Below are positions 51,657-60,801 of a stretch of 64,000 bases of DNA, piece by piece; the stretch's first letter is position 1, and each line of letters starts with the position of its first letter. The translations under genes were made by a program, and so were the position numbers. The notes beneath the pieces are model-generated. The model ran no database searches. It was not told the DNA's origin and worked only from the letters and a program-made list of their open reading frames with translations. The stretch comes from Candidatus Rifleibacteriota bacterium (GTDB taxonomy: Bacteria; Muiribacteriota; Ozemobacteria; Ozemobacterales; Ozemobacteraceae): the NCBI GenBank assembly GCA_015233565.1, contig JADFXM010000014.1, positions 62,001 through 126,000 on the forward strand, read 5' to 3'.

Positions 51657-52337
51657 ATGTTTGCCTTTTTAACCGAAAGCGGGTTTGGAATTTTTCATAT
51701 ATACCTGGGGTGCATCACTTTTGGCCTGGGTTATGCTTTAATAGCCACGCTCCTGGGGTCTCTGGGAGGCGATGCCGGAGGTCACGGTGGGTTAGATGGA
51801 AGCGAACACCTATCCGATTTTCACGTCGATTCTGGTCATGGTGGAGCAGCAGACAGTCATGGCGAGGGTGGAAATCACGGAACCGGAATGTCACCGTTCA
51901 GCCCACTAATGATAGCAACATTTTTAACTTTATTCGGCGGGCTAGGCATGGTTCTTTTAGGTCTATTCGGGATTTTCAAATTCGTTCCGGTTGCTTTTGC
52001 AAGTTCTGTCAGCGCAATTCTTTCGGCTCCTCTGGCCGTAGTTATGACAAGCTATTTTTCATTCTTTCTGGTAAAATTGTTCATTAACACCGAAACAACA
52101 ACAAGCATTTCAACCAATAAACTAATTGGAAGAGAAGCGGAAGCCACTCTCGATATCGAAACCGATAAAGTCGGGGAAGTACAATATCTCATGGGAGGAA
52201 GCATACAAACCAGCAGTGCACGTTTGGCAGAGGGCTCTCCGAGTATCAAGAAAGGAGATGTTGTTGAAATAGTGGCAATCAGTCAAAATATTTTCTGGGT
52301 AAAACCGGCCCAAAAAATGGAAAATATTAATTTGTAA
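51657..52337 (+). CDS. NfeD-like membrane protein (YuaF type)
   Basis: This 226-residue protein has an N-terminal membrane segment, a His/Gly-rich loop (GHGGLDGSEHLSDFHVDSGHG) and two or more helices between about 80 and 140. A C-terminal OB-fold of NfeD type follows (TNKLIGREAEATLDIETDKV, SIKKGDVVEIVAISQNIFWV). NfeD/YuaF proteins partner flotillins, and a FloT-like gene follows 131 bp downstream. The His-rich loop could bind metal, which is not a standard feature. ATG 51657 follows AGGGAGG. Confidence 0.82.
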   Translation: MFAFLTESGFGIFHIYLGCITFGLGYALIATLLGSLGGDAGGHGGLDGSEHLSDFHVDSGHGGAADSHGEGGNHGTGMSPFSPLMIATFLTLFGGLGMVLLGLFGIFKFVPVAFASSVSAILSAPLAVVMTSYFSFFLVKLFINTETTTSISTNKLIGREAEATLDIETDKVGEVQYLMGGSIQTSSARLAEGSPSIKKGDVVEIVAISQNIFWVKPAQKMENINL

Positions 52338-52468
52338 CTCAGTTTTTTATTGACTCCTTTTGAAAGAAAACGTTAAGATTCGAAATTATGTCATAAAAAT
52401 CAAAAGCTTGATTTGAAGTAAGAAAAAAAAATTTATTGCTATTTAAAGATCCTTAGAGGAGGAACACC

Positions 52469-54058
52469 ATGCCTGATCCCACAACACTAATTGTAATGGG
52501 TGTCTTATGTGTCCTAAGTTTTGGATTTCTTATTTTGATTCTTTATGCGAGCCGAATACAAACCGTCGGTCCGAATGAAGTCTTGATTATTTCAGGTCGA
52601 CCGAACACAATCATTGATTCGGATAATACAAAGCACGAAATCGGATTCAGAATCGTTAAAGGCGGACGCGCATTTGTATGGCCAATAATCGAAAGATGCG
52701 AGAAACTGTCTTTAGAGTTAATGACGCTGGATATCCAAACTCCTGAGGTTGTTACAAAATTGGGCGTCCCAGTATTGGTTGAAGGTGTAGCTCAAATCAA
52801 AGTTAAAGGTGCTGACACATCAATTATTACTGCGGCAGAACAATTCCTTGGAAAGTCAAAATCGGAAATCATGAGTATTGCCCATCAAACTCTTGAAGGG
52901 CATCTTAGGGCAATCCTAGGAACCATGGAAGTTGAAGATATCATCAAAAAACGTGATGAATTTGCTTCCAAAGTCCACGAATTTTCAACACCTGACCTTG
53001 CCAAAATGGGTATGGAAATTGTCTCCTTCACGATCAAAGATATCAGAGACAAACAGGGATACTTAGATTCGCTCGGCAAAAAAGCTATCGCTGAAAGGCA
53101 AAAAGACGCGGCAGTTGGTCAAGCTGAAGCACATCGGGATGCAGAAATTAAAAGGGCTGCTGCAACTGCCCAAGCAGTTGAAGAGGCAAGTAAATTCAAC
53201 AAGAATGCTACTGTTATTAGCCTGGCAAACAAGCGGATAGAAGCTGAAGCGCATAAAGATTTCCAAATTAGCCAGACCGAATACCAAGCAATGGTCAACC
53301 AGAAAAAAGCTGATTCAGATAGAGCTTACGACCTTCAAAAATTCAAGGTTGATCAAATGGTAAAAGCTGAAGAAATGCAGATTTCCGTTGTTGAAAAGCA
53401 AAAAGCTATTTTGATCCAGGAACAGGAAATTGCACGTAAAGAAAAAGAACTTATCGCAATGGTTGAAAGGCCCGCAGAAGCTGAAAAGAAGAAAGTCGAG
53501 CTTCTCGCATCAGCAGAACAATTCAAATTAAAAGCAATGGCAGAAGGAGAAGCACAATCGACCAAAATGAAAGGTATTGCTAAAGCTGAAAGTGAAAAAG
53601 CTCAGGGTATTGCACTCGCTGAAGTACAAAAATCCCAGGGTCTCGCCGAAGCTGAAGTCTTGAAAACTCGAGGTATGTATGAAGCTGAAGTAATCAGGGC
53701 CAGAGGTGCTGCTGAAGCCGAAGCAAGAAAAGCAATCGGACTAGCGGAAGCCGAAGCCATGGAGAAAAAAGCCGAGGCCTGGAAAGCATACGGTGAAGCC
53801 GCCATAAGCCAGATGTTCATTGACAAGCTTCCTGAAATTGTAAGAGCTGTTTCCGAGCCTCTTTCCAAAACAGAAAAGATCGTTATGATCAGCACAGGCG
53901 GGGAAAACGGAGGAATCGGAGCAAGCAAAATTACGAAAGAAGTCATCGATGTTGTCACTCAGGTCCCACCAATGCTTGAAGCTGTAACCGGAGTAAACTT
54001 CAAAGACATGATCGGAAAAATTGGAAAAAGCATAAACCCCAACGCACCTGAAAAATAA
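52469..54058 (+). CDS. floT: Flotillin (FloT/YuaG type)
   Basis: The sequence has an N-terminal membrane helix (LIVMGVLCVLSFGFLILIL), an SPFH domain (VGPNEVLIISGRP, GVPVLVEGVAQIKVKGAD, EDIIKKRDEFASKVHEF) and a very long Glu-Ala-rich coiled coil with repeated EAEAR/AEAEV units (about 230-450). It ends in a C-terminal oligomerisation region. FloT scaffolds membrane microdomains. ATG 52469 follows GAGGAGG. This is the second flotillin of the window; the other is FloA at 34.9 kb. Pairing with NfeD matches the yuaF-yuaG arrangement of Bacillus. Confidence 0.94.
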   Translation: MPDPTTLIVMGVLCVLSFGFLILILYASRIQTVGPNEVLIISGRPNTIIDSDNTKHEIGFRIVKGGRAFVWPIIERCEKLSLELMTLDIQTPEVVTKLGVPVLVEGVAQIKVKGADTSIITAAEQFLGKSKSEIMSIAHQTLEGHLRAILGTMEVEDIIKKRDEFASKVHEFSTPDLAKMGMEIVSFTIKDIRDKQGYLDSLGKKAIAERQKDAAVGQAEAHRDAEIKRAAATAQAVEEASKFNKNATVISLANKRIEAEAHKDFQISQTEYQAMVNQKKADSDRAYDLQKFKVDQMVKAEEMQISVVEKQKAILIQEQEIARKEKELIAMVERPAEAEKKKVELLASAEQFKLKAMAEGEAQSTKMKGIAKAESEKAQGIALAEVQKSQGLAEAEVLKTRGMYEAEVIRARGAAEAEARKAIGLAEAEAMEKKAEAWKAYGEAAISQMFIDKLPEIVRAVSEPLSKTEKIVMISTGGENGGIGASKITKEVIDVVTQVPPMLEAVTGVNFKDMIGKIGKSINPNAPEK

Positions 54059-54097
54059 GGATCAAACCTTAGTTTTCAGATTTTTTGGTAAAAAATT

Positions 54098-54143
54098 AAT
54101 GGACTTTCGCCCCTTTCAGAATGAATAGGAACGAAAGTCCATT
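54098..54143. terminator. Bidirectional terminator between floT and DUF4337 gene
   Basis: AATGGACTTTCG (54098-54109) pairs perfectly with CGAAAGTCCATT (54132-54143) around a 22-nt loop, between two convergent genes. The flanks are A-rich on the left and T-containing on the right. Confidence 0.75.
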
Positions 54144-54154
54144 TAATATTTGGG

Positions 54155-54691
54155 TTACATGAAGAGCAAAAAACCATTGGCAAAATAAACTACTCCAACG
54201 AGGCCTACTGCTAAGCCCATTAGCCAAAAGGACTTCTTTTTCAGGAGCGCAGCAATCGATGAAAGCAAGATGGAAATTTGTAGAAAGATAACTGCCATTC
54301 CAAAAATTTGCTGATGCTTTTGGGCATCATCCCGGGAAGCCTCCAATTTCTTAGCTGCTTCTTGAATTTGTTTCTTCTCATCTTCATATTTTGCCACCTT
54401 TCCTGCAAAAGAAGCTATTTGATTTTTGTGTCCTTCCAATAATGAAGGAGGCGAAGAATCGCTTCGTTCCCTGAGTTCCAATTCCAACATCTCTCTTTGG
54501 ATATCGTAAAGATAACCTTTTATACTTTTGGCCTGGTAAAAGGCCCACTGATCAGAAGCCTGCGTTTGGAACATAACCGAACGAGTCGAATATGAACCTC
54601 CTTTAAAAGTGGAAAGGGTTGCACAAACCGCCAGAACAACTGTTGTCAGTGCCAAATAACTCAACCAGAGTTCTTTTTTTTCTTCCGCCAT
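54155..54691 (-). CDS. DUF4337 family membrane protein
   Basis: The N-terminal LALTTVVLAVCATLSTFKGG followed by YSTRSVMFQTQASDQWAFYQ is the hallmark of DUF4337. A coiled central region and two C-terminal membrane helices (GMAVIFLQISILLSSIAALL, LMGLAVGLVGVVYFANGFL) complete the 178 residues. The function is unknown. It converges with floT and lies 109 bp downstream of a Tim44-like gene. ATG 54691 follows GGAGGA. Confidence 0.85.
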   Translation of the reverse strand: MAEEKKELWLSYLALTTVVLAVCATLSTFKGGSYSTRSVMFQTQASDQWAFYQAKSIKGYLYDIQREMLELELRERSDSSPPSLLEGHKNQIASFAGKVAKYEDEKKQIQEAAKKLEASRDDAQKHQQIFGMAVIFLQISILLSSIAALLKKKSFWLMGLAVGLVGVVYFANGFLLFM

Positions 54692-54799
54692 ATAACTTCC
54701 TCCAAATAATTTTAGTAACCATTGATAAACACAGATAATTCAGATGAACTTTGTTTGTCAAGATTTATAAGGAAGTGGGCATCTGCTCTGGAAAAATTA

Positions 54800-56785
54800 T
54801 CAGATGTTAGTTTTCTTTGCCTGACTTATCGCCTTTTTTGCTTCGTCATAAAGACGGGATCGTTCTCTTGAAATGATCATTTTTACATCCACTGGAAGTA
54901 AATTTCCTTTTTTCCTCACTGCATCAAGAACAGTGAGTTCCTCACTTGCAAGTCGTCCATCAGCTAGAGCCATAGTTGCCAGAAATCTCAAAATTTCAGC
55001 GACTTGTTTGCTTTCTGTGAATTCGGCAATCGATGCTTCAAAAGATTCATGAGAAAGTGGTTGATTTATCATTGTTTCAAGAACATTCTGCGGGAATTTA
55101 ATTCTTTTTGCAAAATTCCTTAGAGTTTCGAGCTCCTTTGGATCAATTATTCCATCAATTTTCATCATATAGATCATCCACGAAATAATCTGTGACTTTG
55201 AGAACCCTTCTGGAATCAGCAAAAAGCCCTCTTCCGCATTTGAGGTTACAATTTCTTCTGCATTCGCAGGTATTCCAGCTCCTCTTGAAGAAGCGTTTAT
55301 TTCCCTGATTTTATTTTGGATTTTTAGGTTACCTGAAGAAGTGATTTCTTCCAGAACCCATTCCTTAGAGCCATCGTTTAAAACTGTTCCGCAGTATTTA
55401 CACGCAAATTCCACGGCTGAACTCTCTGGAGCGCCGCAATTTGCACAGGAAGTACTGCTTAGAGAAATTTTTGTATCTGTACAAATTCCATGTTTTCTGG
55501 CCAGAATGTAGAAATCTTTGAAAAAATAGGGGGAGCCCATACCCAGAAGCGAATTGTTATTTTTTTTGTCGGGATAACCACACCACTTTACTTCGGAATA
55601 TACCCTATCAAGATCACCGGAAGTATCTATAGCGGCAACCCCAACCGATCCAATTGCACAGGAACGGTATTTTATAGGTCTCTCCGCAAGATTTGACGAT
55701 TTCAACCGTTTCTTTAATTCCTCGCAAAAGTCTTCCAGGGCAAATTTTTGCAACGTTTCAATTTTTTCATGTTGAATTGCTGCCATATAGCGGTAGAATA
55801 TTACAGAACTCAGATCCTCAATGTGCTGGACGTTAAACCCCTGATCCAATTCCTGTATTTCACGGAATCCAGCAATAGTTGCAAATTCAACAATATCCCA
55901 TTCAGAAGCTTGCGTAATTTCGCTCAAAACCCAATCATATTCACCAGAGCGAAGGAAAGAACCACAAGACTCGCATTTGGCAGTCCTTACAAGATTTACA
56001 GGTGCTGAACAATTCGGGCAACATCCTTCAATAAGCCCAGGCTTTTTGAGGGTCTGAGCTCCGGGTTTTCTGATAAATGACCAATACTCTTCAAATTCTT
56101 CCGGCTCGGTGGATCCTTCTTTAAACTTGTTTGTCTTCAAATCAACTCGATAATTTACAGCTTTTGCCCTAAAATATACATTAATCGTATCAAAATGCTT
56201 ATCAGATTGAATTTGAGCGATATCAACCTCACGTATCTCAATCGCTTCCATATGATCTCTGATCTGAGCTTCTTTCTGCTCGTTAATTTGAAGATAGAAT
56301 CTTTCAAAAATGCCATCCGAAACAAAATTTTGCAATTTGGAAAGATCTTGCCCGGACCAACCTTCCTGAATAATCAAAAATGCTTTATTCATTCTTTGAA
56401 GAAATGGCTCCCTATCCCAACCAGGATCTCGGGATTTCATTACATTTAGAGCACGAGACATTTGTAAGCCCTTTTGAGCTTTAATTCCCCTCCTGATCGT
56501 GCTGTCGATATATATCTCTCTTGTTTCGTTTCCCCCGTAGTAAAAAAAGATTAAAATGCAAATAATTAATGGTATTCCAACCTTCGGGTATTCAATGCAA
56601 AGTCTAATCAGGAGATAAACAACATCGGCACCTCCAGACCCACCACTTCCACTTGAGGAAGAGGAATGACCTGAGTAGCTTGACGAATGGCCAGAGTAGC
56701 TTTGTCCTCCACCGGCTCGTGCATGCAATATTACGCTCGTGAGAAAAAGGCACAGAATTATGATTATCCAAAATAGTTTTCTCAT
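54800..56785 (-). CDS. Tim44-like multidomain protein with zinc ribbons and TerB-like tail
   Basis: From ATG 56785 (AGGGAAA upstream) the protein has a membrane or signal helix (LFWIIIILCLFLTSVIL), a Ser/Gly/His low-complexity stretch and a second helix (VGIPLIICILIFFYYGG). Two Tim44-like domains follow (about 110-245 and 290-420). Each is followed by a zinc ribbon: CCPNCSAPVN with CESCGSFL, and CANCGAPESS with CKYCGTVL. The C-terminus (about 520-640) resembles TerB/DjlA-N helical domains (MKIDGIIDPKELETLRNF, MALADGRLASEELTVLDAV). Tim44-like domains bind membranes or lipids; the assembled role is unknown. The 3' end of the upstream nucleoside phosphorylase gene lies 14 bp before the start. 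Confidence 0.75.
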   Translation of the reverse strand: MRKLFWIIIILCLFLTSVILHARAGGGQSYSGHSSSYSGHSSSSSGSGGSGGADVVYLLIRLCIEYPKVGIPLIICILIFFYYGGNETREIYIDSTIRRGIKAQKGLQMSRALNVMKSRDPGWDREPFLQRMNKAFLIIQEGWSGQDLSKLQNFVSDGIFERFYLQINEQKEAQIRDHMEAIEIREVDIAQIQSDKHFDTINVYFRAKAVNYRVDLKTNKFKEGSTEPEEFEEYWSFIRKPGAQTLKKPGLIEGCCPNCSAPVNLVRTAKCESCGSFLRSGEYDWVLSEITQASEWDIVEFATIAGFREIQELDQGFNVQHIEDLSSVIFYRYMAAIQHEKIETLQKFALEDFCEELKKRLKSSNLAERPIKYRSCAIGSVGVAAIDTSGDLDRVYSEVKWCGYPDKKNNNSLLGMGSPYFFKDFYILARKHGICTDTKISLSSTSCANCGAPESSAVEFACKYCGTVLNDGSKEWVLEEITSSGNLKIQNKIREINASSRGAGIPANAEEIVTSNAEEGFLLIPEGFSKSQIISWMIYMMKIDGIIDPKELETLRNFAKRIKFPQNVLETMINQPLSHESFEASIAEFTESKQVAEILRFLATMALADGRLASEELTVLDAVRKKGNLLPVDVKMIISRERSRLYDEAKKAISQAKKTNI

Positions 56786-56799
56786 TCGATTTCCCTGAG

Positions 56800-57564
56800 T
56801 TATAGTTCCAGACAGGCTTCTGCTGCTAACCAAAAAAGATTTTCACGAACCTGTTTCTGCTTGCCCCAGCCTCTTTCATCCCATTCCTGACCACTCAAGT
56901 CGTCTCCGGAATAAAGAATTTGCCCGAACTGGACCTTACGAAATTTCGCAACAGCAATAAAAGCTGCCGCTTCCATCTCAACCGTCAAACAGCCTTCCGA
57001 TCGACGCATTTGAACTTTTTCCCTGGTCTCCCGATAAGGAGCATCGATTGTCCAGGTCTTTCCTTTCAAGAAAGGAAGCGAATTGCGAATAAGGGTTTTT
57101 TCAAGAATTTCAACAGAATCTATTTCCGCTGCAATTTCGCGGGAAGGCTCGATATAATGATAGGAAGTTCCTTCATCCCTTACTGCTGAAGTCACTATCA
57201 CAAGTTTTCCCAGTGGCATCTCGGTTCGAAGGGCACCGGCACCACCACATGCAACAAACTTTTCACATCCAAAAGCTACAACCTCTTCTAGAAGGCCGGC
57301 AGCCATTGGCGCACCAATTCCAGGCTGGAAGAAAGCAAGGCGCTTTCCCAGATGCTCGATTTCATAAAGCTTATGCCTTCCATCTTCCCATTTTCGACTT
57401 AGGATTACTTTGGCATTCTTTTCACGAGCGACTTTTTCAACGATTTCCAGAAAAAAGCAAATTACACAATGTTTGGGAGGATTACCTTTTCGAATCAATT
57501 TTTGCGGTGTGAAAAAAGCTTCGAGTGACGAGTCAAATTCAAGAATTGGAAATTCTTTAAGCAT
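56800..57564 (-). CDS. Nucleoside phosphorylase (PNP/UDP family)
   Basis: The enzyme family splits nucleosides with phosphate into base and ribose-1-phosphate in salvage. Visible motifs are the phosphate-site FFQPGIGAPMAAGLLEEVVA, ACGGAGALRTEMPLGK, the ribose-binding LTVEMEAAAFIAVAKF and the base-site SGDDLSG. The sequence resembles uridine phosphorylase-type members more than trimeric purine enzymes, but substrate is uncertain. The start ATG 57564 has a weak ribosome-binding site. It ends 14 bp before the Tim44-like gene; a common transcript is likely, a common function is not obvious. Confidence 0.88.
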   Translation of the reverse strand: MLKEFPILEFDSSLEAFFTPQKLIRKGNPPKHCVICFFLEIVEKVAREKNAKVILSRKWEDGRHKLYEIEHLGKRLAFFQPGIGAPMAAGLLEEVVAFGCEKFVACGGAGALRTEMPLGKLVIVTSAVRDEGTSYHYIEPSREIAAEIDSVEILEKTLIRNSLPFLKGKTWTIDAPYRETREKVQMRRSEGCLTVEMEAAAFIAVAKFRKVQFGQILYSGDDLSGQEWDERGWGKQKQVRENLFWLAAEACLEL

Positions 57565-57716
57565 CGTGGAGTAAACTACCTCTGGCCTTGTAGATGATTT
57601 TGAGGAAAAGTTCTATAGACCATTGCCTTCGCGCTTCGTTTGGGACAAAGCGTCCATAAAGGTTTTGCATCATAAATTAGTATTCTATTCTCAGCAATTT
57701 TTCTGAGGAACGTTCA

Positions 57717-57977
57717 TCACCAATGTTGAGTGGTGGTTGCTTGGAATCTTTCGTTCCCAACAATGATTTCACCAGTGGATTTGGTCCAAATTAAAGAAAC
57801 AATATATTCTGTTTTCCTATTTTTTTGAAATAAGGGATCTTTGTACAAACTTTGGTATTCAGAAACTTTGAAAAAAGGATACCTATCCTGATCAACCAAT
57901 TGTGCTTGTATTCTTCGGCATTTAGATATTACAAAACTATTGGATTTTTTTTGGTTGAAAAGAGGCAATCGCTTCAT
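57717..57977 (-). CDS. Small hypothetical protein overlapping the STAS gene end
   Basis: An 86-residue frame from ATG 57977, overlapping the last 41 bp of the STAS gene. The composition is protein-like (SKCRRIQAQLVDQDRYPFFK, EYIVSLIWTKSTGEIIVGNE), but there is no clear ribosome-binding site and I do not recognise it. It might be a real downstream partner of the STAS protein or chance coding in a 3' region. Confidence 0.38.
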   Translation of the reverse strand: MKRLPLFNQKKSNSFVISKCRRIQAQLVDQDRYPFFKVSEYQSLYKDPLFQKNRKTEYIVSLIWTKSTGEIIVGNERFQATTTQHW

Positions 57978-58323
57978 CAAGACTATTAAAAATATCGAGA
58001 GCTTTATTCATTCTCACCATCTCAAGAAGTGCTCGAACCGGTTTATTCAGAGAGCAAAGTTTCAACTCCCCCTTTTTTTTATTCATGTCACGCTGACAGG
58101 AAAGAATAATACCGATACCTGAGCTATCCATGAATTTTACCTGATTCAGGTCTATAATAAGGTTTTTACAATTTGGTGCAACCGCGTCCAAGTTGGCTTT
58201 GAGGGTTCTTGAAGTTTCATTATCAAGATTTTCAAATGGTACACTGATAATTCCGGTTTCTGACACCATTTGAAACGGTATTGTAGTGTTCAACTTATCA
58301 CTTTTTTTCATGTCCAGAAGCAT
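57937..58323 (-). CDS. STAS-domain anti-sigma factor antagonist
   Basis: From ATG 58323 (AAAGGG eight bases upstream; the frame opens at TTG 58341) the protein is a single STAS domain, with the phosphorylatable Ser in VKFMDSSGIGIILSCQRD and a SpoIIAA/RsbV-like fold pattern. Such proteins bind anti-sigma kinases, and Ser phosphorylation releases the partner. No anti-sigma kinase or PP2C phosphatase is encoded nearby. Slightly long (about 128 residues) because of an N-terminal extension. Confidence 0.88.
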   Translation of the reverse strand: MLLDMKKSDKLNTTIPFQMVSETGIISVPFENLDNETSRTLKANLDAVAPNCKNLIIDLNQVKFMDSSGIGIILSCQRDMNKKKGELKLCSLNKPVRALLEMVRMNKALDIFNSLDEAIASFQPKKIQ

Positions 58324-58341
58324 CAAGTTTTCCCTTTCCAA

Positions 58342-58955
58342 AAAAATTTACTCCTAATGGAATTCATTAATTAACTATTATATCAGTTATTTTAAAAAGT
58401 TACAGAGAAAGAAAAAGAAATTTTTAATAAAAACCGTCATTAGAGTCTTTCAATCCAATTAAGTGGATCCGAGATTCGATAAGCAAACTGGACGATATCA
58501 TCTAAATATTTTTTTTGGAACGCAAAATTGTAATTCGCTTTTAGCATTTTACACAAAAAACAAAATGGGAACCAGAAACAAATTCAGACATCCCAATCTC
58601 GGGGATTTAAATTTGATACCATTTTTTCGATTGATGAATTGCCAACTTGCTTTGGAAGGAATCTTCTGATTTAGTTTTATGTAAGTTGTTCTCAGGATAA
58701 AATCCAATCGAAAAGTATTCCAAAATCAGAAAACTACTTTTTGAAGCCCTTTTCCGAGAAAATGCAAACTATCGATACCAGGAATTCTGAAATTGCTTCA
58801 GATTTTCTGATACAGGGAGATTTTAATTGGGCATTTCTGGCTTAGGAAAACTAAAAAAAAGCAAAAATCTTAAGAATTAAATCAATTTCAATTCACACAC
58901 AACACTGAAAATCTGGCCTCAATTATTGGAACGGTGGAAAAAAAGCCTAACCATT
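58342..58955. other. Intergenic region, no convincing gene
   Basis: A 68-codon plus-strand frame (58463-58669) has no ribosome-binding site and unconvincing composition. On the minus strand near 58440-58550 a short frame ends in LDDIVQFAYRISDPLNWIER, which looks protein-like but is only about 35 codons long. It may be a remnant or a small protein. Nothing else is recognised. Confidence 0.4.
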
Positions 58956-60482
58956 CTACTGAATGAAATTTTTCAGAGCCCTAAAAAAATATCTTTTCAG
59001 AATATTTACATCACACCAAAAACCGGATGCAACCGTGTAGTACATTTCACAAGCGCATTGTTCATCAATGTTGGATATAAATCCATGAACGGCCATAGTT
59101 TCCCCGAACAATCCGGCTTTGCATTTTAAATAAGCCGAGCGCCAATCTGCCGGCAGTTCAAGAATTTCTTGCTTTGTTCTAAGTGGAAGCCCAACCAAGC
59201 TAATATCTCCCCTTATTACATTTATTAATCCAGGAATAATCCTCAAAAAGAGATAGTACAACTCCTGCCGTTTGGAATTCTCTTTCAGATCATCGCCTCC
59301 AATGAAGGAAAAAACATTAACAAATTTCCAGGTTTCTGGAGTACCTTCAGTAGGTATTCGTACATATTGTTTTGAAAAAAGGGGATTTTTTTTTTCCCAA
59401 ATCAGAAGTGAAAAATAAATTATCAAAAATATTGGAGAAACCGCAATAAAAGCGATAAATGCCAGAAACCGCCCAAAAAGCTTTTTTGTCCATTTTTTCA
59501 AAGGATTTTCTCTCAATGGTGCCAACAGAAAATCATCTGTTACGGTAAAACTTGTCCCGATTTCAAGATTTACAAGGGTGCGGTGATGAATAATGGAATT
59601 CTTCAAATCCAATCCTTCACCCACATAGCTTCCAGGGAAAACCCATGATTCCTTGACTGAACAATTTTCGTCGAGAAAACAATCTGAGCCGATAACCACA
59701 TTAGGGCCAATAGAGGTGTTTGCTCCAATCTGGCTATTTTCGCCAATATATAAGGGCGGCATAAAATGCACAGCGGGATGGATCGACACATTTCGAGCAA
59801 TCCAGATTCCCGGATCATTTTCCGGGCGTGACACCATAATAAATGGGAAATGTTTGGAAAGAATCAGATTATTTGCAACCGAAAAATCTGATAGGCTCTT
59901 AATTTCAATCGAATCCAGAGTTACATTGCAAATACTGCCTTCTTCATACAGTTGCAATAATTTTTTTTGGCATCCATCATCACCTTTTTCATTCAAAAAT
60001 TCATCTATAAAGGGTTGATTCAGAATCGCCCAACCAGTCCAATTAATGGACTCATTTCCCAAATCACCTCTTTTTTTACCGGTGAAAATCGTTGGAAGAG
60101 ATTCAATCAATTTTATTGGATCGCAAATAAAGAAATTAAAAAGAAACTTAAAATCTGGGATGACAGTTGCGTCACCGATAAGGAAACTGGAATCGTCAGG
60201 CATTGGAAGAGTTCTTAGCTTTTCAATTGCCGTGTCCGGATTTCTAAGCAAGTGGTATTTAAAGCTGCACCCCCAGCGTTTCCCATCACCTAAAAAAGAC
60301 TCTAATCTTTCTGGGTAATGAAACAAAAGGAAGTCGATTTCTTTAACGTTTATTTCAACGAGACCTTCAACAATATGTTGTATAACCGGCCGATCGACTA
60401 AAGGAAACAGTGGTTGAGGATGGTGCTCAACAATAGGCTTCAACCCTTCGAAGAAACCCGTGGCAACAATATACGCTTTCAT
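58956..60482 (-). CDS. Fusion: nucleotidyltransferase-like, hexapeptide repeat, sugar transferase
   Basis: Three parts are joined in 508 residues. Residues 1-230 resemble NTP-sugar nucleotidyltransferases (YIVATGFFEGLKPIVEHHPQ, PLVDRPVIQHIVEGLVEINV), but the Gly-rich GxGTRL site is altered to ATGFFEGL. Residues 235-330 are left-handed-helix hexapeptide repeats (SQIGANTSIGPNVVIGSDCF). Residues 340-508 are a membrane helix plus a bacterial sugar transferase-like domain (LINVIRGDISLVGLPLRTKQ, CKAGLFGETMAVHG). In usual sugar transferases the sequence is DMSLVGPRP and PGLTGxxQV, so key residues here have drifted. It follows an initiating sugar transferase in the same direction, 319 bp away (60483-60801, where I see no gene). 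Confidence 0.82.
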   Translation of the reverse strand: MKAYIVATGFFEGLKPIVEHHPQPLFPLVDRPVIQHIVEGLVEINVKEIDFLLFHYPERLESFLGDGKRWGCSFKYHLLRNPDTAIEKLRTLPMPDDSSFLIGDATVIPDFKFLFNFFICDPIKLIESLPTIFTGKKRGDLGNESINWTGWAILNQPFIDEFLNEKGDDGCQKKLLQLYEEGSICNVTLDSIEIKSLSDFSVANNLILSKHFPFIMVSRPENDPGIWIARNVSIHPAVHFMPPLYIGENSQIGANTSIGPNVVIGSDCFLDENCSVKESWVFPGSYVGEGLDLKNSIIHHRTLVNLEIGTSFTVTDDFLLAPLRENPLKKWTKKLFGRFLAFIAFIAVSPIFLIIYFSLLIWEKKNPLFSKQYVRIPTEGTPETWKFVNVFSFIGGDDLKENSKRQELYYLFLRIIPGLINVIRGDISLVGLPLRTKQEILELPADWRSAYLKCKAGLFGETMAVHGFISNIDEQCACEMYYTVASGFWCDVNILKRYFFRALKNFIQ

Positions 60483-60801
60483 CTTAATTTACCGTGACGA
60501 ATGTTTTCAATAATTAAAAATAGTTAAAGATCTTTTAGGAACAATAGGAAGATTATCGGTTTAATCCGAAGAAAAATTGATTTTTTGTATTTCCCCAAAA
60601 ATGCGATGTGGCTTACATTTTTTCAATTTGAGCTATTGATTTTTTTCTCTTCTGGCCTGATCAATAACGCCCCAGAACACTTAAATCCTTGATGTTTTGA
60701 AGATACAAAAATAATTCAAAATTATTGAAGCAAATATGCAAAAATTTATTGATTCTTTCCCCACATGATGAACACTGGAAAATGGGTTTGAAAAAAGTTA
60801 A

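Noticed and set aside
58463..58669. 68-codon plus-strand frame in the 58-59 kb gap
   Set aside because: No ribosome-binding site, no neighbour in the same direction and unconvincing composition.
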